A stretch of DNA of 64,000 nt from Marinobacterium lacunae. GTDB lineage: Bacteria; Pseudomonadota; Gammaproteobacteria; Pseudomonadales; Balneatricaceae. Under the pieces are notes generated by a model. The model was not told the DNA's origin. It saw only the letters and a program-made list of their open reading frames with translations, and ran no database searches. This document shows positions 47,185-55,526 of the stretch, one piece after another; within the stretch, counting starts at the first letter, position 1; the number at the start of each line of letters is the position of its first letter. The position numbers and the translations under genes were made by a program. Where the stretch lies: the NCBI RefSeq assembly GCF_000705555.1, contig NZ_JMQN01000004.1, positions 47,143 to 111,142 of the forward strand. The letters are read 5' to 3'.

Positions 47185-48408
47185 ATGCAGCTTGTCATTC
47201 CAAATTTGCGACACTTGCGCGTGTTCCTTGAAGTCGCCGAATGCAAGAGCATCAGCCAGGCCGCACCGAAGGTGTTCCTGTCCCAGCCGGCTATCACCCA
47301 GGCGATTGCCAAGCTTGAGAAGTTACTGGGTACAGAACTGTTCGAGCGTCATGCCGACGGCATGTACCCCACGCCCGCCGGCGAGGTATGGTACAACCGT
47401 ATCCAGCGCTGTACCGAGTACATCGAACAGGGTGCTCGTGATGCGCTGCGCAACAGCCCTGCCCGCACGCAAAGCGCTCAAACCAGCATACTGCCGATGC
47501 TCACGACGACACAGCTGCGTGCGCTGATCGCGGTCACGGAGGCTGAGAATTTCAGCATTGCCAGCCGCAATCTCGGAGTTTCCCAATCCTCCCTGCACCG
47601 TGCAGCACGCGAGCTTGAGCAGCTGTTAGAGGTGCGGCTATTCGAAAAAACCAGTACTGGCATCAGCACCACCAAGGCAGCAAAAGCCCTTGCCCGTGCT
47701 GCCAAGCTGGGCTTCTCTGAGATTCATCAAGGCTATTACGAGATCAGTGCGCTGCAGTTCCGGGAGGTCGGTAAAATTGTCGTCGGCAGTATGCCACTGG
47801 CACGCACATCGATCCTGCCCAGCGTCATTAACCGTTTTGCCAAGGAGCACCCAGATATCGGCATCAACATTGTCGATGCCCCCTACAGCGATCTGCTGCA
47901 TCACCTGCGCCACGGTGATCTCGACTTTTTGATTGGCGCATTACGTTTTCCGCCTCCGGCGGATGATATTGTGCAGGAGGAGCTCCTGGCGCCGCCGCTG
48001 GCTATCGTCGCACGGCGCGGCCACCCACTTGAGTACGTTCAGGATCTCGATCTGAAGACACTGGCCGATTACCCGTGGGTTGTGCCACGCGCAGGCACCC
48101 CCACCCGAACATATTTCGATACCCTATTCAGCGACAATGGCCTTCCCGTACCCACCGGGCTGGTAGAGACCAGTTCGCAAATACTTATTCGCGAGCTGCT
48201 CTTGGGAAGCGACCGTCTTACGCTTATATCCAGCCACCAGATCGAATATGAGCGCGGACTCGGGCTTCTGCGGGTTATCCCTTTCTCACTGAGCCACACA
48301 CGACGCCCTATCGGCATCACCATGCGTCGAAACTGGCAAGCCACCCCCACCCAGAAGACTTTCCTCGACATGCTAAGAGAAGCCGCGCAGAACTACGCCG
48401 ACCTATAA
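47185..48408 (+). CDS. LysR-type regulator with two tandem helix-turn-helix domains
   Basis: At 407 residues this is about 100 longer than a normal LysR protein because the DNA-binding domain is present twice. The first winged helix is at about residues 6-65 (LRHLRVFLEVAECKSISQAA, FLSQPAITQAIAKLEKLLG), the second at about 108-166 (TTQLRALIAVTEAENFSIAS, VSQSSLHRAARELEQLLEV). A substrate-binding domain follows from about residue 195 (KIVVGSMPLARTSILPSVIN). Position between the minus-strand lig genes and ligC makes it the probable regulator of protocatechuate 4,5-cleavage. The copies have diverged, so they may read different half-sites. Confidence 0.9.
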   Translation: MQLVIPNLRHLRVFLEVAECKSISQAAPKVFLSQPAITQAIAKLEKLLGTELFERHADGMYPTPAGEVWYNRIQRCTEYIEQGARDALRNSPARTQSAQTSILPMLTTTQLRALIAVTEAENFSIASRNLGVSQSSLHRAARELEQLLEVRLFEKTSTGISTTKAAKALARAAKLGFSEIHQGYYEISALQFREVGKIVVGSMPLARTSILPSVINRFAKEHPDIGINIVDAPYSDLLHHLRHGDLDFLIGALRFPPPADDIVQEELLAPPLAIVARRGHPLEYVQDLDLKTLADYPWVVPRAGTPTRTYFDTLFSDNGLPVPTGLVETSSQILIRELLLGSDRLTLISSHQIEYERGLGLLRVIPFSLSHTRRPIGITMRRNWQATPTQKTFLDMLREAAQNYADL

Positions 48409-48430
48409 CAGTTAAAAAGTAGATTTCAAA

Positions 48431-48459
48431 AATTGAATACCTCAAATGGTTATTCAATT
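48431..48459 (+). promoter_or_regulatory. Perfect 9-bp inverted repeat upstream of ligC
   Basis: AATTGAATA-N11-TATTCAATT lies 23 bp after the lysR stop and about 180 bp before ligC. The N11 spacing is the same as the dyad before lysR, although the half-sites differ. It could be an operator for ligC or a hairpin ending lysR transcription; the AT-rich arms favour protein binding. Confidence 0.45.
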
Positions 48460-48636
48460 ATCCAACCCCCCGTCCCAGTGCTACATTGAATGCACTGAAA
48501 ACGAATACCTGTACCGTCTTCGCAATACCGATAGCAGCTCTAAACGGGCGCTTTCAACGGTTTGGGAGCAAAAAACCCTCCCGCGTGTGCGCAAGGGTAT
48601 AAGGTTTAGCGAATCAACAAGAATGGAGAGAGGATA

Positions 48637-49590
48637 ATGAGACTCTGTGTCGCGGGCGCTTCCGGCGCATTCGGTATGAAACACATGGATGCCATCAGTG
48701 CAATTGAGGGCGCCGAGGTCACCTCTGTCGTTGGCACCAAAATAGACGTCATTCGCGAATTCGCCAAAGAGCGCGGCGTTGGCCATTACACCACCGATCT
48801 GGCGGAAGCTCTGGCACGTGACGACGTCGACGCGGTTATCCTGGCCACACCGACCCAGATGCACGCCTCTCAGGCTATCCAGTGTCTGGAAGCGGGTAAG
48901 CATGTGATGGTTGAAATCCCGATGGCTGACAATATCGAGGACGCACGCAAGTTGGTGGAAACCCAGCAGCGCACCGGTCTCGTAGCGATGGCCGGCCACA
49001 CTCGCCGCTTCAACCCGAGCCATCAGTGGATCCACAACAAGATCATGGCGGGTGAACTGAAGGTTCAGCAGATGGACGTTCAGACTTACTTCTTCCGTCG
49101 CACCAACAAAAATGCCCTTGGCCAGGCCCGCTCATGGACCGACCACCTGCTGTGGCATCACGCCTGCCACACAGTCGACCTGTTCCAGTACCAGACCGGC
49201 GAAACCGCTAACCGCGTTCAGGCGCTGGAAGGTCCGGTCCATCCGGAACTGGGCATCGCGATGGATATGAGCATCGGCATGAAAGTACCAGGCGGTGCCA
49301 TCTGCACCCTGTCCCTGTCATTCAATAATGACGGACCGCTCGGCACCTTCTTCCGCTACATCTGCGACAACGGAACCTACATCGCACGCTACGACGATCT
49401 GTTCGACGGTCACGAAAACAAGATCGACCTGAGCGGTGTTGCGGTGTCCAACAACGGTATCGAGCTTCAGGATCGCGAATTCATCGCGGCAATCAAAGAG
49501 GGTCGTGAACCAAACTCCAGCGTTGTTCAGTGCCTCCCAGCAATGGAGACCCTGAACCAACTGGAGCAGTGTCTGCAAGCAAACGCCTAA
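48637..49590 (+). CDS. ligC: 4-carboxy-2-hydroxymuconate-6-semialdehyde dehydrogenase
   Basis: LigC, 317 residues, oxidises the cyclic hemiacetal of the ring-cleavage product to 2-pyrone-4,6-dicarboxylate with NAD(P)+. It is a Gfo/Idh/MocA-type oxidoreductase: LCVAGASGAFGMKHM at the Rossmann start, EAGKHVMVEIPMADN with the position of the catalytic region, and AGHTRRFNPSHQWIHNK, typical of LigC. The ribosome binding site AGAGAGG is just before ATG 48637. It is transcribed in the opposite direction to the other lig genes. Confidence 0.95.
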   Translation: MRLCVAGASGAFGMKHMDAISAIEGAEVTSVVGTKIDVIREFAKERGVGHYTTDLAEALARDDVDAVILATPTQMHASQAIQCLEAGKHVMVEIPMADNIEDARKLVETQQRTGLVAMAGHTRRFNPSHQWIHNKIMAGELKVQQMDVQTYFFRRTNKNALGQARSWTDHLLWHHACHTVDLFQYQTGETANRVQALEGPVHPELGIAMDMSIGMKVPGGAICTLSLSFNNDGPLGTFFRYICDNGTYIARYDDLFDGHENKIDLSGVAVSNNGIELQDREFIAAIKEGREPNSSVVQCLPAMETLNQLEQCLQANA

Positions 49591-49674
49591 GCACTGCACC
49601 CCGGAGCCAGCCTCCCCCCGGCTGGCTCTATTCCCTTCGGGGAACGGCTAAAAAGCGATGTGAGGTAAGTAAGA

Positions 49675-50670
49675 ATGGCAAGCGCTCTGAACGACTACTT
49701 CAACAGCCCCGGCATTGGGCTTGGTTGTATGAATCTTTCACATGCATATGGATCTCCGGTTGCAGAGCCTGACGCCATAAACGCGCTCCATGCCGCATTC
49801 GACATGGGCTACCGCCACTTCGATACCGCCACACTCTATGGCGGCGGCAAAAACGAAACACTGGTCGGCAAGGCACTCAAGGCCAAGCGCCAATCGCTGT
49901 TTCTAGCCAGCAAATGCGGCATGGCCATTGGGCAGGAAAGCGGCACGAAAGAGATCAACGGCCGCCCGGACATCCTGAAGTCGCAGTGCGAGGCAAGTCT
50001 GCGCCGTTTGCAGACCGATCATATCGACCTCTATTACCTGCACCGGTTGGATCCGAAAGTCGCCATCGAAGAAAGCGTCGGCGCACTCGCCGAGCTGGTT
50101 CACGAAGGCAAGATCGGCGCTATCGGGCTCTCCGAAGTCTCGGCAGCCACACTGGCTCGCGCACAGAAAGAGCACCCTATTGCGGCTCTGCAGACCGAAT
50201 ACTCACTCTGGTCTCGCAACCCCGAAATTGCCGTGTTAGACGCCTGCAAGAACAGCGGCACTGCTTTCGTTGCGTTCAGCCCGCTCGCACGCGGTTTTCT
50301 CGCCAATGGACTGCGGGATATTTCGACGCTGGAGCCCAAGGATATCCGCAACAACATGCCGCGTTTCAATGCTGAGAATTACCCAAAAAATCTCATGCTT
50401 CTGGATAAGTATCTCCAGATCGCCGAAGCCGCGGACTGCACGCCCGCACAGATGGCGCTGGCATGGGTTAGATCACGTGGGGATTTCATCGTGCCAATCC
50501 CCGGCACCCGCTATGTCGAGCACATGGAGGACAATCTGTCAGCCGATGCTGTGACACTGAGCGACGACACACTGAGCCAACTCGACGCACTGATCAACCA
50601 GTCTACCGTTCATGGGCCTCGCTACAACAGCGCTCAGCAGACCGAAATAGATACCGAGGAGTTCGCCTGA
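49675..50670 (+). CDS. Aldo/keto reductase
   Basis: A 331-residue (alpha/beta)8 NADPH-dependent oxidoreductase. The catalytic tetrad positions are seen in RHFDTATLYGGGKNETLVGK (Asp, Tyr), FLASKCGM (Lys) and DLYYLHRLDP (His), and the cofactor loop is IPIPGTRYVEHMEDNL-like (PIPGTRYVEHMEDN). It resembles AKR11/AKR13-type enzymes. It lies 84 bp after ligC and 70 bp before the TRAP genes on the same strand, so it may reduce an aldehyde or ketone made in the same catabolism; the substrate is unknown. Confidence 0.9.
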   Translation: MASALNDYFNSPGIGLGCMNLSHAYGSPVAEPDAINALHAAFDMGYRHFDTATLYGGGKNETLVGKALKAKRQSLFLASKCGMAIGQESGTKEINGRPDILKSQCEASLRRLQTDHIDLYYLHRLDPKVAIEESVGALAELVHEGKIGAIGLSEVSAATLARAQKEHPIAALQTEYSLWSRNPEIAVLDACKNSGTAFVAFSPLARGFLANGLRDISTLEPKDIRNNMPRFNAENYPKNLMLLDKYLQIAEAADCTPAQMALAWVRSRGDFIVPIPGTRYVEHMEDNLSADAVTLSDDTLSQLDALINQSTVHGPRYNSAQQTEIDTEEFA

Positions 50671-50740
50671 TCACGGGCAGCCCTCAGAAAACACAACACC
50701 CCTAAAAACAACGATAACGATAACGACACGAGGCGACATA

Positions 50741-51763
50741 ATGAAACAAGCTCTCAAGGCGGCAGTTCTCGGCACCGCCATCGCGGCAGCAGTTAGCACC
50801 CCGGCCATGGCGGCCGATTACACCCTGCGCTTTGCACACTTTTGGCCCGGCGTATCAGCTGTGCACAAGAACGTGTTCGAAGCCTGGGCTGACTCTGTCA
50901 ACAAAGCGTCCAACGGACGTATCGCAGTTGATATCTATCCGGGCGCTACGCTGGCCAAACCACCGGCACAGTATGATGCAGTGGTCAACGGCATCGCCGA
51001 TATGACCACAACAGTGCTGGGTTACACGGCAAACCGTTTCCCGCTAACCCAGATCGTAGAATTGCCGGGCGTGGTCAAGGACGCTCAGCAGGGTTCCTGC
51101 GTGGTCGAGAAACTCTATGAAGAGGGTCTGGTTGCTGACGAGTTCAAAGAAACTCACCCGCTTTTCCTCTTCACTCATGGACAGGGACATCTGAACCTTA
51201 CCGACAAAGTCGTCAAGGAACCTTCCGATCTGGCGGGCCTGCGCATTCGTCGCCCTACTGCCGTGGTCGGCAAACTGCTTGAAGGTCTGGGCGCTCAGCC
51301 TGTCGGCATGCCGGCACCGGAGTCTTACCAGGCGATGCAGCGTGGTGTCATCGATGGCGTGGCCCTGCCTTGGGAAGGCGTCAAATCATTCCGTCTGAAT
51401 GAGCTGGCCAACACGCACACAGAAGTGGGCGGTCTCTATAGCCTGGCGTTTATTGTGACCATGAACAAGCGCGTGTACGACAGCATGCCGGATGATCTGA
51501 AAAAGGTTATCGACGACAACTCCGGTATGGCCTGGGCCAACAAGACCGGTCAGGTTTTCGATCAGATCGATGGCGAAGGTCGCAAGGACGCTGTTGCAGC
51601 CGGACATACGATCGTAACGGTCGAAGGTGGCGCCGATAATCCGAAATGGAAGCCGGTACTGGATGCCGCCACCGAGAGCTACCTTCAAGAGCTTGAGGAC
51701 AAAGGACTGCCGGCACGCGATGTCTACAAGCGCACGCTTGAACTGTCAGCGCTGTGTCAGTAA
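50741..51763 (+). CDS. dctP: TRAP transporter solute-binding protein, DctP family
   Basis: A 340-residue periplasmic receptor for a TRAP uptake system. A signal peptide (about residues 1-24, cleaved after PAMA) is followed by YTLRFAHFWPG. The family arginine that clamps a substrate carboxylate is expected in DLAGLRIRRPTAVVGKLLEG, and MPAPESYQAMQRGVIDGV is the characteristic second motif. Neighbouring lig genes suggest an aromatic or pathway-related carboxylate as ligand (inference). Confidence 0.93.
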   Translation: MKQALKAAVLGTAIAAAVSTPAMAADYTLRFAHFWPGVSAVHKNVFEAWADSVNKASNGRIAVDIYPGATLAKPPAQYDAVVNGIADMTTTVLGYTANRFPLTQIVELPGVVKDAQQGSCVVEKLYEEGLVADEFKETHPLFLFTHGQGHLNLTDKVVKEPSDLAGLRIRRPTAVVGKLLEGLGAQPVGMPAPESYQAMQRGVIDGVALPWEGVKSFRLNELANTHTEVGGLYSLAFIVTMNKRVYDSMPDDLKKVIDDNSGMAWANKTGQVFDQIDGEGRKDAVAAGHTIVTVEGGADNPKWKPVLDAATESYLQELEDKGLPARDVYKRTLELSALCQ

Positions 51764-51788
51764 CGCCTCGTTTTAAGCGGAGTTTGTG

Positions 51789-52301
51789 ATGAAACACATT
51801 ACGCGTCTGGTGGATGCAGTCAGCTCCTACATGCAACTGCTCAGCGGCGTACTGATCGTGTCGATGATGGTGACCGTCCTTGCGGACGTCACCACACGCG
51901 CCCTGTTCAGAATGACCGACGGCAGCCTTGATATGACCTTTATCGGGGGTATAGAGCTGGTCAAGTTTGGCCTGCTGTTCACTGTACTGTTCGCCCTGCC
52001 CTTCTGCGTCGACAAGTCTCAGGTCGTTGTGGACCTGTTTACCGAGAAGCTCTCGGAACGGAAAAAAGCGTTTCTGGAGAGTGTCTACTTTGTCGGCTAC
52101 GCCGTATTGGGCACCGGCATGACGATCCGCTTTTACCATGCGGTCGGCAACGCCGTGATGAGCGGCGAAACCACTCAGGATCTGCTGATCCCGATGAACT
52201 ATATCTACGCGCTGACAACCTTCGCGACTGCGGTGCTCGCCATCCGCTCACTGCTGGTTGCCAAACAGCGTCTGTGCACAGCTATGGGGTTTAACGCATG
52301 A
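51789..52301 (+). CDS. dctQ: TRAP transporter small permease, DctQ family
   Basis: A 170-residue membrane protein with four helices, the small subunit of the TRAP carrier. GVLIVSMMVTVLADVTTRAL and IELVKFGLLFTVLFALPFCV are typical. I choose ATG 51789 over the GTG one codon upstream because GCGGAG lies at a better distance. The stop overlaps the dctM start by four bases (ATGA). Confidence 0.92.
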   Translation: MKHITRLVDAVSSYMQLLSGVLIVSMMVTVLADVTTRALFRMTDGSLDMTFIGGIELVKFGLLFTVLFALPFCVDKSQVVVDLFTEKLSERKKAFLESVYFVGYAVLGTGMTIRFYHAVGNAVMSGETTQDLLIPMNYIYALTTFATAVLAIRSLLVAKQRLCTAMGFNA

Positions 52302-53584
52302 GCTCCTCGATGATAGGACTGGTCTGCATCGGACTGATGCTGGTCATGATGGCCCTGCGCGCGCCGATTGCACTGTCAATGGCGGCTATCGGCTTCTTCG
52401 GCTTCGCTTGGATCATCGCCTTCGATCCGGCTATGGCCATCCTCGAGAGCGGCCCGTTTGAAACGCTCTCCAACTACAGTTTCAGCCCCATACCGATGTT
52501 TATCATGATGGGTGTATTTGCCTCTCGGGCAAAGATGTCTGATCAGCTGTTCTCCGGCGCTCGTACGCTGTTCGGAGCATGGCGCGGTGGCATCGCTCTA
52601 TCGGCGATTCTCTCCTGCGGGATCTTCTCTGCCATCTCGGGTTCGTCCGTTGCAACAGCGGCCAGCATGTCCCGTGTTGCACTGCCGGAGATGAAAAAGC
52701 ACGGTTACGCCGACTCGCTGGCAACCGGCACACTGGCCGCAGGCGGCACTCTGGGCATCATGATTCCGCCCTCCATCGCTCTGCTACTCTATGCACTGAT
52801 TACCGAGCAGTCTGTCGGCGACATGTTTATTGCCGGCCTGATTCCAGGGCTGCTGGGCCTGGTGCTCTACTGCGTGACCATCAGCATCATGGTGAAGTGG
52901 AAACCGGAACTGGCTACCCCAGGCGATGCTACCAACCTGAAGGAGAAACTGATCGGTCTGAAGGGGCTGATCCCCTTCACCGGAGTCTTCCTGGTCATCA
53001 TCGGCGGTATCTACACCGGTCTGTTCACGCCGACCGAGGCTGCTGCCATCGGTGCCTTTTCCACGCTGGTGATCGCCATCGTTCGCGGCATGACGTTCGA
53101 ACAGTTCCGCGAGTCACTGCAGGAGACCCTAGTCACCTCGATCATGATCTTCTTCATGATCATCGGTGCGGAGATCTTTGGTTACTTCCTCAGTGTGTCA
53201 CGCATTTCGTTCGAACTGGTGAGCTTCGTCGACAGCCTGCACCTGACACCCTTTGCCGTACTGATCTGCATCCTGATTCTGTTCATGCTGCTCGGCTGCG
53301 TCATGGACAGTCTGGCCATGCTGCTGCTGACTGTACCAGTGGTCTATCCTTTGATTCAGGCCGCCGGATTCGATCCGGTTTGGTTTGGTATCATTGCGGT
53401 TATTACCGTTGAACTTGGACTGATCACGCCTCCGGTCGGCATGAACGTATTCGTGATAAAGGCCTTTGCGCCCGATATCTCGATCGGCTCGATCTACAAG
53501 GGCGTCATGCCTTTCGTAATCTCCGACATCGTGCGCCTGGCACTGATCATCTCCTTCCCGGTTCTGGCACTGGGACTCCTCTGA
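52298..53584 (+). CDS. dctM: TRAP transporter large permease, DctM family
   Basis: A 428-residue membrane protein with about twelve helices, the Na+-driven transport subunit of the TRAP system. IALSMAAIGFFGFAWII, the GSSVATAASMSRVALPEM loop, GGTLGIMIPPSIALLLYAL and FTPTEAAAIGAF are hallmark motifs. Sodium-coupled uptake agrees with the NhaD and Rnf genes of the same window. Confidence 0.94.
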   Translation: MSSSMIGLVCIGLMLVMMALRAPIALSMAAIGFFGFAWIIAFDPAMAILESGPFETLSNYSFSPIPMFIMMGVFASRAKMSDQLFSGARTLFGAWRGGIALSAILSCGIFSAISGSSVATAASMSRVALPEMKKHGYADSLATGTLAAGGTLGIMIPPSIALLLYALITEQSVGDMFIAGLIPGLLGLVLYCVTISIMVKWKPELATPGDATNLKEKLIGLKGLIPFTGVFLVIIGGIYTGLFTPTEAAAIGAFSTLVIAIVRGMTFEQFRESLQETLVTSIMIFFMIIGAEIFGYFLSVSRISFELVSFVDSLHLTPFAVLICILILFMLLGCVMDSLAMLLLTVPVVYPLIQAAGFDPVWFGIIAVITVELGLITPPVGMNVFVIKAFAPDISIGSIYKGVMPFVISDIVRLALIISFPVLALGLL

Positions 53585-53640
53585 CAGGGGCTTTCAGGCC
53601 GGGGCGATAGTCGCTCCGGCCTATAACCAGGGCTTGATTG

Positions 53641-54552
53641 ATGAAGACAACAGCCGTCAACCCACGCTCCTCACGCGGTATCTCAAACTACGCGCTTTAC
53701 AGCGAAGCCCAGTCTGCTGACGACCCCGAGTTTATTCATATCGAGGATATACGCAGCCGCGCACGCCTGTTCGACTGGACCATTAATATTCATGTCCATC
53801 CCCGCATGTATCAGTTGATCTATGTGCGCACCGGCCATGTACGCATTCATATTGATGGCGAGGAATTTACCGAGCAGGCACCCTGCATCATCACCATTCC
53901 GCCTTCAGTGGTACACGGTTTCGAGTTTGGCCGCGAAAACACCGACGGCTCGGTGATCACCGTATCCCAACTGGTTCTGCTGGATGAACAGTTCCAGCGA
54001 GACTTTCCCTTTGGCGATGAACTGCTGCGTAAAGCGCAAGTGCTCTCGCTCAGGCAGCATCCTGACGATACCCACTTCATCGAGCAGATCATCACGCAAA
54101 TGGAGGAGGAGTACCGCGATAACCGAACCGGCAAGAAGCAGATGTTCGAGTGGCTGCTCTATTCGTTACTGCTCAAGGTAGGGCGGCGCGTACATGCCAG
54201 CCATCGTCCGCGCGATGAAGACCATTATGAACGGCTCTACCGCCAGTTGGTGCAACGGGTTGAACACCACTACCGGGAACACAAGCCGGCGACCTTTTAT
54301 GCCGAGCAGCTTCATACCACCACCACATCGCTCAACCGAGCCTGCGCAAGTGTTTCAGGCAAGAATGTGAGTGAACTGCTTCACGACCGTTTAACCCTCG
54401 AAGCCCAGCGCATGCTGATCTACTCCTCGGTACCCGTATCCCTGATCGCGTATGATCTGGGCTTTGCCGATCCCGCCTACTTCTCCCGCTTCTTCAAGCG
54501 ACGCACAGGCGTGTCGCCCAGTAACTTTCGAGAGCTGCGCGACCGGGGATAA
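53641..54552 (+). CDS. AraC family transcriptional regulator, PobR/HpaA-like
   Basis: A 303-residue regulator with an N-terminal cupin-like sensor (HIEDIRSRARLFDWTINIHV, YQLIYVRTGHVRIHIDGEEF) and a C-terminal AraC domain with two helix-turn-helix motifs (FYAEQLHTTTTSLNRACAS, VSLIAYDLGFADPAYFSRFF). The sensor resembles PobR/HpaA proteins that respond to hydroxybenzoates or hydroxyphenylacetates. I take ATG 53641 over a TTG one codon earlier. It lies 56 bp after dctM on the same strand and may control the TRAP genes. Confidence 0.9.
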   Translation: MKTTAVNPRSSRGISNYALYSEAQSADDPEFIHIEDIRSRARLFDWTINIHVHPRMYQLIYVRTGHVRIHIDGEEFTEQAPCIITIPPSVVHGFEFGRENTDGSVITVSQLVLLDEQFQRDFPFGDELLRKAQVLSLRQHPDDTHFIEQIITQMEEEYRDNRTGKKQMFEWLLYSLLLKVGRRVHASHRPRDEDHYERLYRQLVQRVEHHYREHKPATFYAEQLHTTTTSLNRACASVSGKNVSELLHDRLTLEAQRMLIYSSVPVSLIAYDLGFADPAYFSRFFKRRTGVSPSNFRELRDRG

Positions 54553-54591
54553 CCCTATCCTTGCATTGATTCGTAGTTTCGGGCCCAATAC

Positions 54592-54605
54592 GGAACAACG
54601 TTCAA
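54592..54605 (+). promoter_or_regulatory. Candidate IclR operator upstream of iclR-type gene
   Basis: GGAACAACGTTCAA contains the palindrome GAAC-AAC-GTTC, 26 bp before the regulator's start codon. The same 14-mer with one change occurs in the divergent promoter at 58284. Position near the start suggests autorepression. Confidence 0.6.
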
Positions 54606-54631
54606 CTTTATACGTTTAGGATTTGCGGTCA

Positions 54632-55423
54632 ATGGCTACCAGCTTATTGCAGAGGGCGCTCAACGCTATCGAACTGCTGTCGATCAGCCCCGGCGGGCTT
54701 GACCTCAACGGCGTCGCCCAACAGCTCCCGATGCCCAAAGCCAGCGCCAAGCGCCTGCTCAATGAACTCGAAGAGCTCGGCTATGTGGCCTGCGACAGCA
54801 GGAACGGTCGCTATATTCTGACTACTCGGCTATCGGCCATGGCATTGCGTTATCTTGCTGACCGGGGCGCGCGCGATGTTGCACAACCCCACCTTGAAAA
54901 ACTGGCAGCAGAGTGCGGCGAGCTGGTGAGACTGGCGGTAGTTGAAGACGACGGTTTGAGTTTCGTTGCCAAAGCACAGGGGATGCGAGCAGGCCTGCGA
55001 TACGATCCAGACCCCTACGAGAAGGTGCCTCTTTACTGTACAGCCACGGCCTTCGCCTGGTTATCCACGTTCGACGACGAGGTCGCGCTGGCCAAGGTCA
55101 GCGCTCAAGGCCCGATAGACCCGACACTGCGCGGCCCAAATCTTCCGCAGGACCCAGGCCAGATACTGCCTTACCTAAGACAGACCCGCGAAACAGGCTA
55201 TTGCTACGTCTGCGACATGTCAGCCCCGGGTATGGCAGCGCTCGCTGTGCCGCTGTTTGATCGCAGTCTGACGCGTTGCATTGGGTCACTAGTCATTGGC
55301 GCCCCCACCGCCCGACTTGGCAAGAACGACATCGACTTGCATCTCGCCGCGCTCAAACAAAGTGCCCGCAACCTGAGTCAGCTCAGTCATCTGTCTGAAT
55401 ATCTGCGCCATACCGACACCTGA
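54632..55423 (+). CDS. IclR family transcriptional regulator
   Basis: A 263-residue regulator with a winged helix at residues about 3-60 (LLQRALNAIELLSISPGGLD, MPKASAKRLLNELEELGYV) and an IclR effector domain (AQPHLEKLAAECGELVRLAV, GYCYVCDMSAPGMAALAVPL). IclR proteins commonly govern aromatic and hydroaromatic catabolism (PcaR, PobR, QuiR-like). ATG 54632 has AGGA 11 nt upstream; an in-frame TTG at 54623 is too close to it. Downstream and across the next genes lies the operon it probably controls. Confidence 0.9.
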   Translation: MATSLLQRALNAIELLSISPGGLDLNGVAQQLPMPKASAKRLLNELEELGYVACDSRNGRYILTTRLSAMALRYLADRGARDVAQPHLEKLAAECGELVRLAVVEDDGLSFVAKAQGMRAGLRYDPDPYEKVPLYCTATAFAWLSTFDDEVALAKVSAQGPIDPTLRGPNLPQDPGQILPYLRQTRETGYCYVCDMSAPGMAALAVPLFDRSLTRCIGSLVIGAPTARLGKNDIDLHLAALKQSARNLSQLSHLSEYLRHTDT

Positions 55424-55437
55424 ACCGGCATAAAAAA

Positions 55438-55456
55438 GCACGCCGTAAAGGCGTGC
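55438..55456 (-). terminator. Terminator of the minus-strand FAD dehydrogenase gene
   Basis: A perfect 7-bp stem (GCACGCC / GGCGTGC) with a 5-nt loop is followed on the minus strand by TTTTTTATG. It also ends 33 bp after the convergent iclR-type gene. A second dyad, CTGTCCGG-N12-CCGGACAG, sits at 55466-55493. Confidence 0.8.
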
Positions 55457-55526
55457 CAAAGGTGCCTGTCCGGCACAGCATGTAACCGGACAGTTATAGC
55501 GGGGGGTCGCCCCCACTCCAGGTGAT

